NCBI GenBank assembly: GCA_031761405.1
Contig: JASEVX010000011.1
Location: 65,327,217-65,391,216, forward strand
Direction of reading: 5' to 3'
DNA from: Serripes groenlandicus
Taxonomy: Eukaryota; Mollusca; Bivalvia; Cardiida; Cardiidae
DNA length: 64,000 nt
A program made the translations under genes and the position numbers. Positions 10,372 through 21,765 of this stretch are shown here, piece by piece. The first letter of the stretch is position 1; every line of letters starts with the position of its first letter. A model generated the notes under the pieces. It saw nothing but the letters and a program-made list of their open reading frames with translations, searched no databases and was not told the origin of the DNA.

Positions 10372-12563
10372 TAGGGATGGCAACGAATACCAAAATTAGT
10401 ATTCGAATATTCGATCACAAGATATTCGAATATTCGAATATTCGACCCATTTGCGCATGCTTACCAAACAAAGACTTTTTTAATTCTTTATTTGTCCAGT
10501 GTACTCTCATTTGACGTTTCCGTTACACCAATGAATTCGTATGAAAAAATACGTTGGTAAAGTGCGCAGATTTTAACTAATTGATCCCATTCTTAATGTA
10601 TTGTTCGAAACATTTAGCTCTGATTACCCTGTTTACAACTGAGGTTTAATCTTTCTCTTGCTGCATATAACTGAACTATTATTGAAATGCTGTTGTAAAT
10701 GACATATTGATGTTTCAGCGATTTTTTTATCTAAATTGTGAATGGGTCCGGTACCAGGGAAATTGTGAAAAATAGTGTTGTTGTTTCCATAAAATTGTGA
10801 ATTTAAATATTACAGCTATGTAACTTAATAATAAGCCGCTGTCTGTGTTAAGGCTTGCATTACTAGCTACGATCACTTAATCGTCAGTTTGAGTAGCAGG
10901 GGATACGGTTTGAGATTCAGATGTAGGCGATACGGACCCTAATTCTAGTTGGGTTTAGACAGTTAAAACTGTTTCCATGCATGGCCCTGGTGAATGTTTT
11001 GTATGCTGCTCAGTATCATGGCTAGTGTCCAATTGTGCCTTACCAAATAATTGATCGTTTTATAGCCTTTTCAGGCGCTGATGGTAGTTTTTTCTGATAA
11101 TATTTATTATATCTCGACATTGTCAAATCGTTTTTATCGTAATCATCTAGACGCTTTAGTTATAAATGCATGCGTCTTCAATAAGTAATTTTGTTTTCAT
11201 TTATCCGCTGTTAACATCATAGGCAGCTATTGCAACGATTAAATAAATCTTATTTAACATTAAATTGAGTCTAGAAAATATGCAGTTACCATTTAAATAC
11301 ATGAAAATCCAATTCACATCAGCGAAAAATTTGGTCGGACGCCATGTTTTTTTTTAAAAACACGTGGTTAAGTCGACAAGACGGAATGGGTAAAAAATAA
11401 ATAAACGAAATATCACCCAGCTCCCAATACTTATTGTACGAATAAGAAATATAATTATTTCGTTAAATATTTGTTTCCGATAAATAATTGCGACACCTGA
11501 ATGGATATACGGCACTGAGAAATGTTGCGATTTGTTTTAAAATGTAAACAACAGCGACGGGCCGAGAATGTTTTTGATTTTGTCAGAAAAGCTAGTTACA
11601 AAGTTTAAATTAGGCTAGTCGGCCAGAATTGTGAATTGACGGACCCTTTTGGCCAGAATTGTGAATGGGTCCGTCGGACCCTTTTGGAAAATTGTGAAGA
11701 GCCGTTTGTAATTGTGAATGGGTCCGTTAAACGGTACCAGCTAAAGAAGGAAAAAAATCGCTGTGTTTGTTTCTTTTGCTCGGTAGTTACAGAAGGGTTA
11801 TCTATGTATCTAGATGGATGTTTGTTTTGTAGATTATTGCGGAGGTTGGTTGTGGTAGGACAGCTCCGCCTTACACAGAGTACATGATGCTATTTTCTCA
11901 GATCGGCGGATATACTTCCAAACTATATACGGCGTAACAGGCATTGTTGAAATCAAATATTACGTACTAATGTCAAGATATTTCAAAACTGATGTGGCTA
12001 TGCAGATCGAATTTTCGAGTATTTATGAACAAAATGAATAGCAACAATTATCTGCAAATAAAAGGTTTAATTTGCACAGTTTGATACTTGCTACATATCT
12101 GCATGTTCGCAATTACCAATCAAGGCTTCTGTTATTATACAAAATGTGAAATACAACGCTACTTAATTATTTACAGTTTGTTTATCAAAACAATTAACGA
12201 AACCGGATAATAACACCTCAAATATTGTCTGATTGATGCCTCATTCTAAAAAGCGGTAACTACATAGAATCAACTGTGAAGTTACGATGTTTTGGAACGA
12301 AAACATCTGTATTATATCGATCACACTTATAGCCTAAAGCAGGGATTATCAGTTTGACATGTTATACACTATATTGACACTTTATAAACAATGCGTAAAA
12401 TAGACCATCGATAACCCTTTACCTAAGTTTATGAAAAAAATAAACAAGCAGAAATTAAATTTTTATTATTTAGTGTTGAAAATCCTGATTTCATCGAATA
12501 TTCGAACCATGATATAGTATTCGAATATTCGACCGTATATTCGAATATTCGTTGCCATCCCTA
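10372..12563. mobile_element. hAT-like non-autonomous DNA transposon, 2.19 kb
   Basis: Perfect ends TAGGGATGGCAACGAATA and TATTCGTTGCCATCCCTA are flanked by the exact 8-bp duplication GTTAAAAC (10364-10371, 12564-12571), the target size of hAT transposons. Several GAATATTCG words follow each end as subterminal repeats. No hAT dimerisation or DDE domain frame was found; a frame of 83 codons at 11636 matches nothing. Near 11620-11725, ATTGTGAATGGGTCCG words repeat. Confidence 0.85.
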
Positions 12564-12838
12564 GTTAAAACATCTAGAAAAAAAAGGAAAATCTCTTGAA
12601 ATGGAAGTATAATTACTGAATGGAGTTTAAAGTATCGTGAAAAAAATCATTACTTGCACATTCTGAGCAATTTCTCCTTTTGTTCCAATGTTTTCAAAAG
12701 TTGCCTGCTGCAGAGTCACAAAAAATGTCTGTATGTGGAATAGGTTTAGTAGCTTGTTACTTTCACTTTATTTAAGTATTGATGACAAATTATTTTGAGT
12801 TCCATGACAGAATAGGGTTCAGAAGTCATCTAAGCTAT
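12564..12838. mobile_element. TTAA-MITE remnant to the right of the hAT-like element
   Basis: Right-hand continuation of the interrupted repeat, with GAGCAATTTCTCCTTTTG and GCCTGCTGCAGAGTC. Its last 139 bp (12700-12838) duplicate 10192-10329. Confidence 0.55.
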
Positions 12839-13139
12839 TATAAGAATTTGAAATACACACAGTGTTCTCCAGTGCCCCAGATAATTATTTCAACTTGGGA
12901 GTAGTTTACCCCCAGTTTTTAGAGCTTGGGGGTAAATGACCAAAATTTGAAAATGTATAGGGTAGTGACAGGCCTAAAAAAAAAAATAGGTTTGTTTCTG
13001 GTAACCCGACCGACCGTCCATTTTTACCGCCGACCGAAACTTTTTTACGGACCAAAAAAAAAACGCAATAAAAAGCTGATCGGGTCCGGGCGATCCGCGA
13101 TTTACACCGTACCGGAAGCCGTGAATTCGTATTGTTGAT

Positions 13140-13645
13140 AACAACAAAATGTCTGCGCCCTTCTCGCCAGCATTATCAACGCTGTTATTCCAAAAAACAA
13201 CATGTCTGCACAAATATTTTCGCCGTCCGAAATTTTGAAAATCGGGACGACTCGCAAGAATTAATCAAGTATACATCACTTGGAAAATCTCGATCATTAT
13301 CAAACAAAGAAAACCATCCTACGTACAAATTAACCGTAACCGATACGTGGGATCATTTAAATTCCTCTTTCGAGGCGAATTTCCAAACATGCCTGCACAA
13401 ATATTATCGTTGTCCGCCATTTTGAAATTCGGGAAAATCGCAAGAATAAATCCCAAGTAAATCAAGCATACATCGCTTCGAAAATCTCAATCATTGAAAA
13501 TCAAACAAAGAAAACTATCCTACGTACAAATTCACCGTAACTGATACGTGGGATAATTTAAATTCCTCTTACGAGGCGATTTTCCAAACATGTCTTCAAA
13601 AATATTTCCGCATTCCGCCATTATGAAAATAGGGAATCACATGTA
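13140..13645. repeat. Imperfect tandem repeat, unit about 190-200 bp
   Basis: The word acatg(t/c)c(t)gcacaaatatt recurs at 13200, 13387 and 13588, together with CCTACGTACAAATT and GATACGTGGGAT. About 2.3 units; origin unknown. Confidence 0.65.
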
Positions 13646-14671
13646 CGATTAAAATCTTAGTTATTTTTAGTAGTATCCATATTTATTCACCAATCAAGTT
13701 TGAAAGAAATTATGAAACCTATTCTGATTGGATGACGGCAATTATGGATGTGCCTTGATGGTGGGAATTCCCCACAAATTGAGGTGCGTAGTCACCTTTG
13801 AAAACGAGTAGACTGGTATACTGTTCCATTATCGAAGAATTACTGCGCATTTTGGGTAAAATAGTTACATTGTCGCAAACCGTTTAGCGGATGTTTATAT
13901 CAAAATGAAAGTAGGTAATTTCAGCATTGACACATTTTAGTTTACGCTGTTTTATTTGATCTTATGCGTATTTATCAAAGTACTTGCGTTTTTAGTACGC
14001 TTATAAAATAAATCTCTTGCGTATCTTAAAATATTTGTAGCGTCAATGACGCAGATACGCATCTTATCTGGGGCACTGGTTCTCCCGTTGATTTTTGAAA
14101 GCGGGGTCAAATGTCCAGATTGGGGATAAAATATAGGGGACATTAAAAAAAATGGACACAATCATATTTTATAGATGGAGCTCAATTACGATGTATTTTT
14201 GAAGAGTGTATCTTGTTTAAAAGAGACAATCTTGTTCACAAGGTTTCAAAAATGTTCTGTAAAATGTAATGTTGTTCTTAATTACACAAGTTTATTATCA
14301 TAGATTTCTAAAGAAGTTAAATGAAGATTCTTTTTTTTTTACTAAAAAGAATCAAAAGCGCAGGAGATACGAGTTACTTGACAAAACACAGTGTCTACAA
14401 CAATTTCCAATTGCTGATTTATTTTGTTATCTCAAGTAAATAAATATTATGAGCAACACTTCACCACTTCACTCCAACATAATTAAACCAATGAAATTGT
14501 TGACTGGGAGAAATTCAGCCATGAAATTCCTAACCTTTTCAAACAAATTGTAATTTGGAAGTTGATAACGCTGCAACAGAAGGCCGACATTTTGTTGATT
14601 ATACCATAATGTCATAAAGTGTTAATTCCATTGGCTGTTGCTTGGTACTTGCTAATGTTCATTCCTGTTTT
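13646..14671. other. Stretch without recognised genes
   Basis: No protein, RNA gene or terminal-repeat structure was recognised. Confidence 0.35.
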
Positions 14672-15116
14672 TATGCCCCGGCATACGAGGTATGAGGGGC
14701 ATATAGTTTTCCGGTCTGTTAGTCCGTCCGTCCGTTCGTCCGTCCCGCTCAGGTTAAAGATTTTGGTCAAGTTAGATTTTAGTGAACCTGATGTCCTATC
14801 ATTATGAAACTTCACACAAATGACAATCAACATATCATTGTTTAAAAAATTGTATCAATTTGAGGTTGGACCAACTGTTCATCCGTCTGTTCGTCTGTCT
14901 GTTCGTCCATTCCATTCTCAGGTTAAAGTTTTTGGTCAAGTTAGATTTTAGTGAACCTGATGTCCTATCATTATGAAACTTCACACAAATGACAATCAAC
15001 ATATCATTGTTTAAAAAATTGTATCAATTTGAGGTTGGACCAACTGTTCGTCCGTCCGTTTTAAAATATAGTTAACAACCGGGGCATCCGTGTTCCATGG
15101 ACACATTTTCTTGTTT
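14672..15116 (+). mobile_element. Helitron-like non-coding element with 179-bp repeat
   Basis: The 5' start ATGCCCCGGCATAC pairs with nearby TATGAGGGGCAT and again with CCGGGGCAT near the 3' end. Then come GTCCGTCCGTCC, two units 179 bp apart (14750, 14929), a 3' hairpin GTGTTCCATGGACAC and the end TTCTTGTTT. It has no coding frame. Confidence 0.65.
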
Positions 15117-15949
15117 GAGTATCGTTTATATCATTGTTGTTGCCTGTAAATTTTTGTGTCAGTACCATAAATGGAACTGAAGCAAGATAACCTTTTTATG
15201 GAAACTTTGGTATTTTGTCAATAGAGAATATTACAGAATCGACATGTGATAGCGGAATCAACAAATTAAAATATAGCTATTAGCTAGCACTCACAGGGTG
15301 TTCAATTTGTAAGGATAATCTGAATACACTCCTTGCTGTAATAATCTTTTTCATTGTACTTTTAGAATAAAAAACATTTGTTGGAATCATATTTGATAAA
15401 CATATTCATTGGCAGAAGTTGAGTCTGTGAATAAGATTACAATAAGACAAATTTTGATGCGACAATTAATTTGTTGTTGTCAGAATGTCACAAAATCATG
15501 GTCTATGCAGAACACTGTACGGCGTCTACGCCCCTATCTAGAGCTCTGTTACTGTCTGTGGAAGCATGAACATTTGATAAAACAATTGTACATTTTTCCA
15601 TCTAAATATATACTTGTTTAACAAGTATATAATTATTTGGATGGAAAATAAGTATTCTTTGGCAAGAAACAACAATACATGAACCTTTGCTAAATTAACT
15701 ATTATTAAGAATAATGTAGTATTTTCAGTTAGTAATCAACTTGAATACAAACTGGAATTATATGGAAGAATTTCAGCTTTTGGAACACCACATTTAATAC
15801 ATGAAAAATGTTTTTCCATTATTTTGTCAAGATTAAAATTAATAAAATATAGATATTTTTAATTTGGAAGATTCTCCATTTAACATTCACCTGTAACGAT
15901 ATTTTAAGAGTCGACTGCTAATAAAAAAGTAAAGTAAGCCATGAAGTTA
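15117..15949. other. AT-rich stretch without recognised genes
   Basis: No supported feature; the short frame at 15409 shows no family resemblance. Confidence 0.35.
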
Positions 15950-16084
15950 TAACCCTTTCCCACATATAGACAGATAGATAGATATACAGATTTTTGAAAA
16001 CAAGGCGACAAAAGAAGAAACTTTCTTTTGCCTAAATGTTTTAAAAGTTGTCTGCTGCAGTTTGTTGTATGCGGGAAAGAGTAA
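15950..16084 (+). mobile_element. TTAA MITE, internally shortened
   Basis: Ends AACCCTTTCCCACATA and TATGCGGGAAAGAG. A GATAGATAGATA run replaces part of the left arm and the central palindrome is lost. Confidence 0.7.
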
Positions 16085-16421
16085 CAGAGTCAAAAACATT
16101 TTGTGAAGAGGTGAAAATTGATCATTCATGTTAAATGGTTATTCTATAGTGGGGTCAAATGTCACCTGTATCTGTCAAATAAAAGGTTTCAAATCTGACT
16201 GGGGAGGTCAGAGGTCATGTTTTACCCTTTCACTTTCACTGCCGGGACCAATTCTGTGAAGCCTTTTTGCCACCAGTATAGATTCAGGCCCGCTGGTACG
16301 CCACGCCACCTGACTAGGCTCTACACTGTTGGCTGCTATCTTGATAATTCTAGAATTGGCTATGGACTTTCCCAAATGCATAGCTGGACAAGTCTATTTA
16401 AGAAATCCTGCATTGAAAGTG

Positions 16422-16640
16422 TTAACCCTTTCCCTCATACAGCAATTCTGCAGCAGACGACTTTGAATGTATTGTGTCAAAAAATGGAAAATCTCTATAA
16501 TTGAATGGATAACCTATGACTAAAATTGGAAATCATTGTGTCAAAAGGAGAAATTGCAATTTCTTCTTTTGTCACTATGTTTTCAAATAGCCGTCTGCTG
16601 CAGAGGCGTCAGAAAGCGTCTATATGAGGGAAAGTGTTAA
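16422..16640 (-). mobile_element. TTAA MITE, intact
   Basis: TTAA at both ends, with CCCTTTCCCTCATA and TATATGAGGGAAAG. The GACGCTTTC arm is on the right, so it lies in reverse orientation. Confidence 0.85.
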
Positions 16641-16964
16641 CTAGGGACACATTCAACAGGTGAAAGTTTACACATCTATCTGGTGAAGCCTTATCTGCGT
16701 GCTACCATTATTAAATTACTATAGATCAGTGGTTACCTGCCTTAACGTGTGGATATCCGGACAGTACAACTACATATCAATGGTAATGAAGGTTTTAACT
16801 ATTTTGTTTTATTTTCTATAAGTTGTTAATATTGATGATAAATTATAACAAATTTGATAAAAAATAGCTGCTAAATATTTACCAATTAAGTATTATACCA
16901 CTTTTAGACTAAAATATAAAATGTCTAATGAAAAGATGGTTAGAATATATATATTATATGCTTA

Positions 16965-17178
16965 ATCTTATAGTGTTAATTTTTCATGTTCTAAAATCCT
17001 TATTTGACATTCAAACCCTTTGTTGTGGGTACTCAAAAGAAATCGTCTCAGTGAGACGATTCTTTTGAGTACCCACAAGGCCACAACATATGAGTTCCCA
17101 CAACATAGGATTTTGTTGAGTAATAAGAGAAATATTGTGGGGAGAAGACCTGTTCACTACCTCTTATCTAGTCTTCTT
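16965..17178. mobile_element. Foldback MITE with near-perfect palindrome
   Basis: Between about 17030 and 17084 the sequence TTGTGGGTACTCAAAAG... is followed by its complement with only a 1-nt slip. The outer arms TTCATGTTCTAAAATCC and CCTCTTATCTAGTC mark the family. Left end eroded. Confidence 0.75.
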
Positions 17179-17524
17179 CTGTTGTATAAATGGGTCCAAT
17201 GCATTGTTTTATACAGGCAGCTTGTGAGTATCGGGGAGCTCATTAGGATTTAACAGGTAAATGACTGAGTGATTCAAATGGGTTTGATGACATGTTTTAT
17301 TTTCTAACATTCATATATTTGAGGATAAAGTATTTAAAACTTCATTTCATATTGTATAATTATATGATTATGACTTCTGACTTGTTTTATTTTAGTTTCA
17401 AGATTGACTCTAGTTTTATGAAAAGAATTAGATTTTTTTTAGTATCGTTATCTTTAATTGACAACCCAAAGAGTGTCCATTGCTTTTGTCTGTTTTAATT
17501 ATAAACGATGATTTTTGATTTTTT

Positions 17525-17751
17525 TTTCCCACTTGCAGACACATTTTTACACATTTGCAGCTGACGACTTTTAAAAACTTTTAAGGCAAACGGAGAAACT
17601 GCTTATAATGAGCAATTCATCCTTTTGCCACAATGTTCCTAAATCTATGTATACAATGATTATTCCTTTATTTGTAGAGAATTTCTACAGTTTCGCCTAG
17701 ACGTTATCAAAAGTGGTCTGCTGCAGATTTGTTGTATGTGTGAAAGGGTTT
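17525..17751 (+). mobile_element. TTAA MITE, diverged
   Basis: Left arm CCCACTTGCAGACAC, centre GCTTATAATGAGC, right arm GTCTGCTGCAGATTTG and end GTGTGAAAGGGTTTA. Confidence 0.7.
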
Positions 17752-17853
17752 AGACAAAACGCCTATAAAAAGATGGAGAAGCCTTGATTTTTCTCTCCAA
17801 TATCAGACTCATTATGATTTTCTCTTAGCTCTCTCTCAAATCCTATGTTGAGG

Positions 17854-18048
17854 ACAGAGGTCCAGAAAAGGAGGAGTATACAGCTCTTTTCCCCACAATA
17901 TCTCTCTTATTATCCAACCAGACCCTATGATGTGGGTACTCAAAAGAATCGTCTCATTGAGACTATTCTTTTGAGTATCCACAACATACGGTTAGCGGAT
18001 AAAATAAGGATTTTAGAACAAGCAAAACAATCCTTATCTATAGCTCTG
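17854..18048. mobile_element. Foldback MITE, intact
   Basis: Begins CAGAGGTCCAGAAAAGG and ends TCCTTATCTATAGCTCTG, with the GTACTCAAAAGAATCGTC palindrome in the middle. Confidence 0.85.
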
Positions 18049-18054
18049 GTTGTT

Positions 18055-18121
18055 GGTAATCAAAAGAATCCTTTTGCTTAGAGGACCCTTTTGAGTACCT
18101 ACAGCGGAGGGTTTGGATGTC
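18055..18121. mobile_element. Foldback MITE fragment
   Basis: A second, decayed half-hairpin (ATCAAAAGAATCC ... CCCTTTTGAGTACC) abuts the intact copy to its left. Confidence 0.5.
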
Positions 18122-18195
18122 CAACAAGAGGTTTAGCATTAAATGGACCATGATTGTTTCCACTGTCTTGACATGTTTTCATCGTTCAGCCTTAT

Positions 18196-18375
18196 TATAC
18201 CCCCAGATACATAGTATATGGGGGCTATATAGGAGTCACGCTAGTTGTGCATATTGTCTGTGTGTTGCACTGGAATTATTTTTAAATGAGTTATGGCCCC
18301 TTGAATTTCTCATACATATGTATATTGTCAGGCACCAGCTGGGGGTATTCATCACCTTCAGTGATATTTCTAGTT
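18196..18375 (+). mobile_element. Helitron-like element (ATACCCCC type)
   Basis: The 5' ATACCCCCAG pairs locally with TATGGGGGCTAT and exactly with CTGGGGGTAT near the 3' end. The 3' hairpin is ATCACCTTCAGTGAT and the end is TTCTAGTT. A TTAA MITE starts at its last bases. Confidence 0.65.
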
Positions 18376-18582
18376 AACCCTACTTTCACACATGTAACAA
18401 TTTTGCAGAAGACAACTCTGAAAATATTTAGTCAAATTGAAAGCAATTATTGAAAGATGTTGGAAAAATGTGGCAAAAGAATAAATTGCTCATCATGAGC
18501 AATTTTTCCTTATGTCACAATATTAACGAAAATCCTCTGATGCAGATGTGTCAGAAACTGTTTGTATGTGAATAAGGGTTAA
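18374..18582 (-). mobile_element. TTAA MITE, diverged, abutting a Helitron-like 3' end
   Basis: TTAACCCTACTTTCACACAT at left and TGAATAAGGGTTAA at right; centre GCTCATCATGAGC. Confidence 0.75.
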
Positions 18583-18729
18583 ACAGAAAACATAAATTTG
18601 CAGTGAAATTACTATTTAACATTTAATTTGCATATGCAATTTTTCCTCATTTTGTTTTTAAAATAAAATAATTATATGTTAAAAGATTATTGTTGCAAAC
18701 ATTGAGACGTCAAAAAGTTGTATAAAGAT

Positions 18730-18944
18730 TTAACCCTTTCTGACGCCTCTGCAGCAGACTGCTTTTTGAAAACATAGTGACAAAAGAAGAAATTGCACAA
18801 AACGTGCAATTTCTCCTTTTGCCACAATGTTTTCCACTTTTTGTCATAGGCGATTCAATTATAGAGATTTTCCACTTTTTGACAAAATATGTTCAAAGTC
18901 GTCTGCTGCAGAATTGTCGTATGAGGGAAAGCGAAGGGTTTTAA
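18730..18944 (+). mobile_element. TTAA MITE, nearly intact
   Basis: TTAACCCTTTCTGACGCC lacks the CCTCATATAGACGC segment just inside the end. Centre GCACAAAACGTGC. The right end has a small insertion before TTAA. Confidence 0.85.
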
Positions 18945-19014
18945 ATGAGTCAATCATCACATTCTTGGCACACCTGTGGCAAAGTATTATTTTAGTTTTT
19001 ATGTCAAAAATACA

Positions 19015-19168
19015 TTACCAGTCATTTAATACCTGATATATAATCTCAACACCGTTAATTCATCCAGAAAAGAAGCTCGCGCAGCCATGCATAGCCCTCA
19101 CGCGTGTGTGATACACACGGCCGCCGGTAATACCGGCGCACGGGCCATGTGACCCCCACTTTTAATTT
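19015..19168 (+). repeat. DIRS left inverted terminal repeat
   Basis: Reverse complement of 24967-25120 with one or two differences (for example agctcgcgcag here, gcgcaagctt there). It contains nested palindromes such as GCCGGTAATACCGGC. Confidence 0.9.
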
Positions 19169-19964
19169 CTGGACACACCAACTGACAGCTAAGAATTTAT
19201 TTCATTTTTATATTTTATTTCTTGGTCTGTTTAAGGCATTCGCCTTAAACAAGTTATTTTCATTCAGTTATTCAACTACATTAACAACCTAACAACATAA
19301 TTGTGTAAATTACTAATTGTAATTAAGTTGTTTTTTGTGAACACAACTAACTGAGAAGTCACGGGTGGGTTACCCCACCCACTATTTCAGTTACGTATCG
19401 GGTGCGGTAATGGCCATTCATTCTTTCAACGAAGTTATAGTTACACCGACCCTATTAGCGATAATATATTATTATCGCCTTGTATTACATTATGTATATT
19501 AATTAAACATGAACAATTTTGGAAAATATTTGTAAAATCTTTTTCATTGAAATACGTTCCGTGATCAACGGGTATAGTAGAAAATAAAAAATAGAAAAAA
19601 ATTATATTTTTTGTTGAATCGTATAAATTGTTTTGTTTCATATATATTCTATGTCACATAGTGGTGATCAGAGGCGTGACTCATAACGGCTGTATGAGAC
19701 ACGCGTCTGTCCTGTTTTGCGTTCACTAAGTACACACAGGATTCACCCTGTGAGTACTTCTCTTCCTGGCCTGCTTCCATTTGGAAACAGTCTGGGTTGA
19801 GGAGGACTCACAAAAGCTGGAAGAGTAAGAAGACCCCTAAAAAGGTTTCTCTTAGCTCTACGAGTGAAGCGGAGTTTGAGGGGTTCTCCCAACAATCAGA
19901 CTCCGCGGCTGTGTTGAGTGAGCAGAAGGTCAGAGCTGTTCCTTCTTCACTCCGCACAACCGCT

Positions 19965-20120
19965 CAGAGGTCCAGATTAGGAGGTGTAATCAGCTATTTT
20001 CCCCACAAATTCCCTCTTAGGAAACAAACCCTATGCTGTGGGTTCTCAATACCCACAGCATAGGGTAAGAGGGTCAAATGAGGATTTTAGACATGCATAC
20101 GCCCCTTATCTGGAGCTCTG
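19965..20120. mobile_element. Foldback MITE inside the DIRS element
   Basis: Ends CAGAGGTCCAGATTAGG and CCTTATCTGGAGCTCTG, with short stem CCCTATGCTGTGGG. The direct duplication ACCGCT (19959-19964, 20121-20126) shows it is a later insertion. The hairpin is shorter than in other copies. Confidence 0.85.
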
Positions 20121-20383
20121 ACCGCTCCCCCTCAGCTTCGGCTGGTCCTTCGCGGGACATGGAGGAGCGGATGGCAGCGGCTGATGTCTGTTATTCCGTC
20201 GGGAAACAAAGGCCTTCGGGCCAGAAACCGTACGGACACAGTGATGGTTGGCCTCAAGAGTGAGCAACCGTCTGCTGAACGACATTATCTGACGCCAGGT
20301 GTTGGGGCTGACCCTTCGGGAGACGCCATGGGTCAATCAAAGGGAAACCTCACTGATTGGCCACCTCTAACACCACACTCTGC

Positions 20384-20515
20384 AGTAAGCAGTCTTCGGA
20401 CGCTTACAGAGTGCCAAATTATAATGTCTGCGGACAGAATTCTTTGGAGACCGGTGATAGAGCAGCTTCACAACTGCCTATCATTAGTCAACCGGGTAAT
20501 GCTTGCGAGCAAAAC
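20384..20515. repeat. Direct repeat in the DIRS interior, copy 1
   Basis: ACTCTGCAGTAAGCAGTCTT ... GAGTGCCAAATTATAATGTC ... CCTATCATTAGTCAACCGG recurs with changes at about 21650-21765. A long internal repeat is unusual for a compact retroelement coding region. Confidence 0.7.
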
Positions 20516-20746
20516 CTATATGACTCCGGGTAACCGGGTACCGGGCAACCAGTCAGTCATTTCGCCTAGGCGCGACCAGTCACCGGGCAAATCCGGCAGT
20601 CATTTAGCGATGACGCGACCGGTCAGTCATTAAGCCATGACGCGACCGGGCAAATTATCAGTCAGTTTAACATGACGCGACCGGGCAGTGGGCAGTCAAG
20701 GTAACGAGCAGTCGTTAAGCTAGTACCACTCGTTCTTCGCACAACC

Positions 20747-21034
20747 GGTCTATACGGATATTCAAAACACTGGTCATTACGCACCAGGCTCAGATATCCA
20801 ACCGTCTAACATCGGTTATAAGGAGTACAGGACAGATAAATCTTTCCTTTCTCCAAGGGGAATAGTGTTCTTCTGTAGGGATTACACTCCTCAAAAGAAT
20901 GAGAATAGAAGAGTACGGATATTCAAAACACTGGTCATTACGCACAAGGCCCAGATATCCAGTTATAGGTAGTACAGGACAGAGAAATGTTTCCGTGTCT
21001 CCAAGTGGAACATGGTACTTCTCTAGAGATTACA
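20747..21034 (+). repeat. Two-unit tandem repeat in the DIRS interior
   Basis: GGATATTCAAAACACTGGTC starts at about 20756 and again at about 20918. Each unit continues through a GTACAGGACAGA word to GATTACACTCCT. The second unit translates as ...STGQRNVSVSPSGTWYFSRD..., plausibly duplicated Gag C-terminal sequence. Confidence 0.65.
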
Positions 21035-21471
21035 CTCCTTCCCCGATACAAAGCTCCGTTTCAAAAGATGTAACGGATCGGTGATAGGCGGGTTAACCAA
21101 GCCTACCGGGATCAGCAATACCCACCTGATGGGAATTCACTGTTCCCGGAAGGACACCTTTCGAAGAGGCAGTCCTTAGAAGGCAAACCCCCGATCGGAA
21201 TAACTCAGGTTTTCCGTGAAAGGGAGGTCGAGACCGTCCCATACGGTTAGTTCGGCGCCGACGATCGATCCAGTGCGACCTCTCTCTACTGCGGAGAGAG
21301 GAGGTTCATATCACACGATCGACACCTTAACACAACAATAAAGTACACCAAGATTGAATATTATTTTCAATCCCTTCTCTTACTTTTATAAGACTGTTGT
21401 GTCTTTCAGTTGAAAGACGGATTAGAGTCAAACATCGTAGGGCTCGACACTCTCCCACCTCCTCGTCTGAC

Positions 21472-21495
21472 GGGGGGGGGGGGGGGGGGGGGGGG
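21472..21495 (+). repeat. 24-nt poly-G run
   Basis: An uninterrupted G tract within the DIRS element. Length may vary between individuals or reflect sequencing error; it could form G-quadruplexes. Confidence 0.8.
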
Positions 21496-21649
21496 CAGTC
21501 CCCTTCAGATTACGAGCCGGCTGTAGAGCGTTGACCTCTACAGCAGAACATTAAGGAAGTACTTAGGGTGGTGCCTAATACGTTATGCCCGAAGGTTGAC
21601 GCTTAAACGTCGTTTAAACCTATAATGATTTCGAGCAAAACCTACACTC

Positions 21650-21765
21650 TGCAGTACAGCAGTCTTCGGACTTCTTCAGAGTGCCAAGTTATAATGTCTG
21701 AAGTTTTTGGAGACTAGTGATAGAGCAGCCTCACATCAGCCTATCATTAGTCAACCGGTCAGTAA
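21650..21765. repeat. Direct repeat in the DIRS interior, copy 2
   Basis: Partner of 20384-20515; shares GAGTGCCAAGTTATAATGTC and CCTATCATTAGTCAACCGG. Confidence 0.7.

Larger units (their letters stand above)
19740..20633 (+). pseudogene. DIRS ORF1 (Gag-like) region, interrupted
   Basis: The first frame holds KSWKSKKTPKKVSLSSTSEA then EFEGFSQQSDSAA, a basic then acidic, serine-rich stretch of the kind found at the start of DIRS Gag proteins. It is broken by the foldback MITE at 19965-20120. A second frame (20184-20633) is rich in Gly, Pro, Arg and Ser, with repeated RDQSPGK/TRPVSH-type words. Assignment as Gag rests on position and composition, not on a diagnostic domain. Confidence 0.45.

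Noticed and set aside
11636..11887. 83-codon frame as the hAT transposase
   Set aside because: No BED finger, DDE region or dimerisation motif; it overlaps short direct repeats (ATTGTGAATGGGTCCG).
20184..20633. Open frame of 149 codons as a host gene
   Set aside because: It lies inside the DIRS element, has low-complexity composition and repeats, and starts just after a MITE interruption; treated as part of the decayed Gag-like region.
20520..20700. Repeated CGACCGGGCAGTCA-type words as a CRISPR array
   Set aside because: Spacing and repeat sequence are irregular, spacers are not unique, and the DNA is animal; these are internal repeats of the retroelement.
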